Positions 62,940 to 64,000 of a stretch of 64,000 bases of DNA are shown piece by piece. The DNA comes from Kitasatospora sp. MAA19 (lineage in GTDB: Bacteria > Actinomycetota > Actinomycetes > Streptomycetales > Streptomycetaceae). The notes under the pieces are model-generated. The model had not been told where the DNA came from. It saw nothing but the letters and a program-made list of their open reading frames with translations, and searched no databases. The stretch is taken from positions 486,640 to 550,639 of the forward strand of contig NZ_JARXYZ010000002.1 of assembly GCF_029894125.1 (NCBI RefSeq), in the 5' to 3' direction. How positions within the stretch are numbered: position 1 is the stretch's first letter; each line of letters opens with the position of its first letter. The position numbers were made by a program, and so were the translations under genes.

Positions 62940-63869
62940 GTGAATCTGCGCGCTCTCACCAGGGGAGACGCCGCCGTCGCAGGCGCGGCCGTCCTGCTTT
63001 TCATCGCCTCCTTCCTGCCTTACTGGACGGTGGACTGCACCGGCCGGTACTGCGACGGTGCGTCGCAGAACGCGTGGAGCACCCAGCTGTTCCCCATCCT
63101 GCCCTCGATCTACCTCCTCGGCATCGCCGCCGCGGTGCTGATCCTGCTGCACCGCTTCCAGGGCGCGGCCGCGGCCGGGCGCCAGGTGCTCGGCCTGCGG
63201 CTGGACCAGTGGGGCATCGCGTTCGCCGTCATCGCGCTGTGGACGGCGCTCTGGTCGCTGGGCGGCGGCCCGTCCGGCGGCAGCTTCGGCCACGGCTTCG
63301 GCGCCTGGCTGGGCCTGATCGCGCTGATCGTGCTGGCCGGTGCGGCCGCGGCCGCGCCGCTGGTGCCCGCGCTGAAGGCCCCGCTGGTCACCGACCGCCC
63401 GGCCGCCGTCCCCTACCAGGGCGGTTACCCGGCCCCGGGTCAGCCCGGCCAGCCGCAGCCCGGCCAGTACGGCTACCCGGCCCCGGGCCAGGACCCGAAC
63501 CAGGCCCCGGCGTACGGCGCCCAGCCGGGCGGCTACGGCTACCCGGCGGCCGGCCAGCCGCAGCCGGGCCAGCCGGTGCAGACCGGTCAGCCGCAGGACG
63601 CGGCAGCCCCGGCCCCGCAGCCGGTCCCGGTCGCGCAGCAGCAGCCGGCCCCGGCGGCCCCCGCGGCCGACTTCGCGCCGTTCTGGTTCGCCGTCCCGGC
63701 CCCGCGTCCGCTGGCCCCGAAGGACAACCCGGGGGGCGCCCCGGTCGGCGAGCTGGTGCCCGGCACCTGGTACCTGGCGGTCGAGCAGCGCGGCAGCGCG
63801 CTGGTCGCCCAACTGCAGGACGGCAACGTCGGCCTGCTGAGCGACACCTCGGGCATCCAGCGCGGCTGA
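62940..63869 (+). CDS. Four-helix membrane protein with Pro/Gln/Gly-rich tail
   Basis: 309 residues; GTG after AGGGGAA. Four membrane segments in the first 150 residues (AGAAVLLFIASFLPYWTVDC, PILPSIYLLGIAAAVLILLH and two more), with an extracytoplasmic loop holding Cys in TVDCTGRYCDG. Residues about 155-250 are repeats of YPAPGQPGQPQ type. The C-terminal 60 residues (FWFAVPAPRPLAPKDNPGGA, GTWYLAVEQRG) may form a small beta domain. Function unknown. Confidence 0.85.
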   Translation: MNLRALTRGDAAVAGAAVLLFIASFLPYWTVDCTGRYCDGASQNAWSTQLFPILPSIYLLGIAAAVLILLHRFQGAAAAGRQVLGLRLDQWGIAFAVIALWTALWSLGGGPSGGSFGHGFGAWLGLIALIVLAGAAAAAPLVPALKAPLVTDRPAAVPYQGGYPAPGQPGQPQPGQYGYPAPGQDPNQAPAYGAQPGGYGYPAAGQPQPGQPVQTGQPQDAAAPAPQPVPVAQQQPAPAAPAADFAPFWFAVPAPRPLAPKDNPGGAPVGELVPGTWYLAVEQRGSALVAQLQDGNVGLLSDTSGIQRG

Positions 63870-63914
63870 CGCCCCCGGTACGACGAAGGGGCGGGACCGG
63901 ATCTCCTTGGGTTC

Positions 63915-64000
63915 TAGGAGTCGTTGCAACACCCCAGTTCAGGGGATGCATTGGACTTCGAGATCCGTAAGGACAGGACGCCTCAGGGCCCGCGGAAGCT
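63915..64000 (+). mobile_element. Probable left end of an IS30-like insertion sequence (truncated by window edge)
   Basis: From about 63915 the base composition changes to a less GC-biased style with CTAGGAGTCGTTGCAACACC, leading into a coding start. The inverted repeat and the rest of the element lie outside the window, so both limits are uncertain. Confidence 0.4.
63951..64000 (+). CDS. Start of a probable IS30-family transposase (truncated)
   Basis: Sixteen complete codons from a TTG read LDFEIRKDRTPQGPRK, with a ribosome-like AGGGG 4-6 nt upstream. From memory this start resembles Streptomyces IS30-family transposases. The gene runs off the right edge, so the catalytic region is not visible. 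Confidence 0.4.
   Translation, partial: MDFEIRKDRTPQGPRK

Overview
The window is high-GC, densely packed actinobacterial chromosome. GTG and TTG starts, GGAG-type ribosome sites, the glnE-glnA-nadE neighbourhood, an AfsR-type regulator, two DHA2 exporters and a lanthipeptide locus all point to Streptomycetaceae (Streptomyces or Kitasatospora). The sequence alone does not settle the genus. No tRNA, rRNA, phage module or CRISPR array was seen.

Layout. 1-12.6 kb: a truncated lipoprotein esterase, a short-chain dehydrogenase, then a secreted polymer-degrading group: GH13/CBM20 alpha-amylase, M4 metalloprotease and an 1838-residue amylase-pullulanase fusion. The amylase and pullulanase share a probable maltose-regulator operator. 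12.8-21.5 kb: PAP2 phosphatase, glnE, a glnA paralogue of the GlnA2 type, nadE and a membrane-anchored EEP-fold protein. 21.7-27.3 kb: TetR regulator with a DHA2 exporter and a clear operator, panB, and a DrrAB-like ABC exporter. 27.4-39.5 kb: a large BTAD/NB-ARC regulator, M50 protease, F420-dependent reductase, MFS protein, methionine aminopeptidase, a solitary prim-pol protein, a PadR regulator and several small proteins. 39.5-47.7 kb: RNase P RNA (minus strand) directly behind a DHA2 exporter, an RNB exonuclease, a Doc-type toxin-antitoxin pair, yaaA, and a compact Nif3 / zinc-ribbon / RNase H-phosphatase operon.

The most interesting part is 48.3-58.0 kb, a compact lanthipeptide locus. 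It encodes a lyase-kinase-cyclase synthetase that keeps the three zinc ligands of the cyclase (class IV, LanL), a prolyl-oligopeptidase-type S9 peptidase, a 47-residue precursor that is easily missed (53722-53865), and two fused ABC exporter half-transporters. The expected sequence is that the synthetase dehydrates and cyclises the Thr/Cys core, the peptidase cuts at the only proline in the leader, and the ABC pair exports the product. The locus also carries unusual DNA: 8-bp iterons on both sides of the precursor gene, a perfect 40-bp palindrome just after it, a TTA (bldA-type) codon in the first ABC gene, and an array of six palindromic elements, partly on a 66-bp period, in front of the second ABC gene.

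58.1-64 kb: a small His/Arg-rich protein, zinc alcohol dehydrogenase, methyltransferase, two proline-rich membrane proteins around an Amidase_3 enzyme, and what looks like the left edge of an insertion sequence at the window end.
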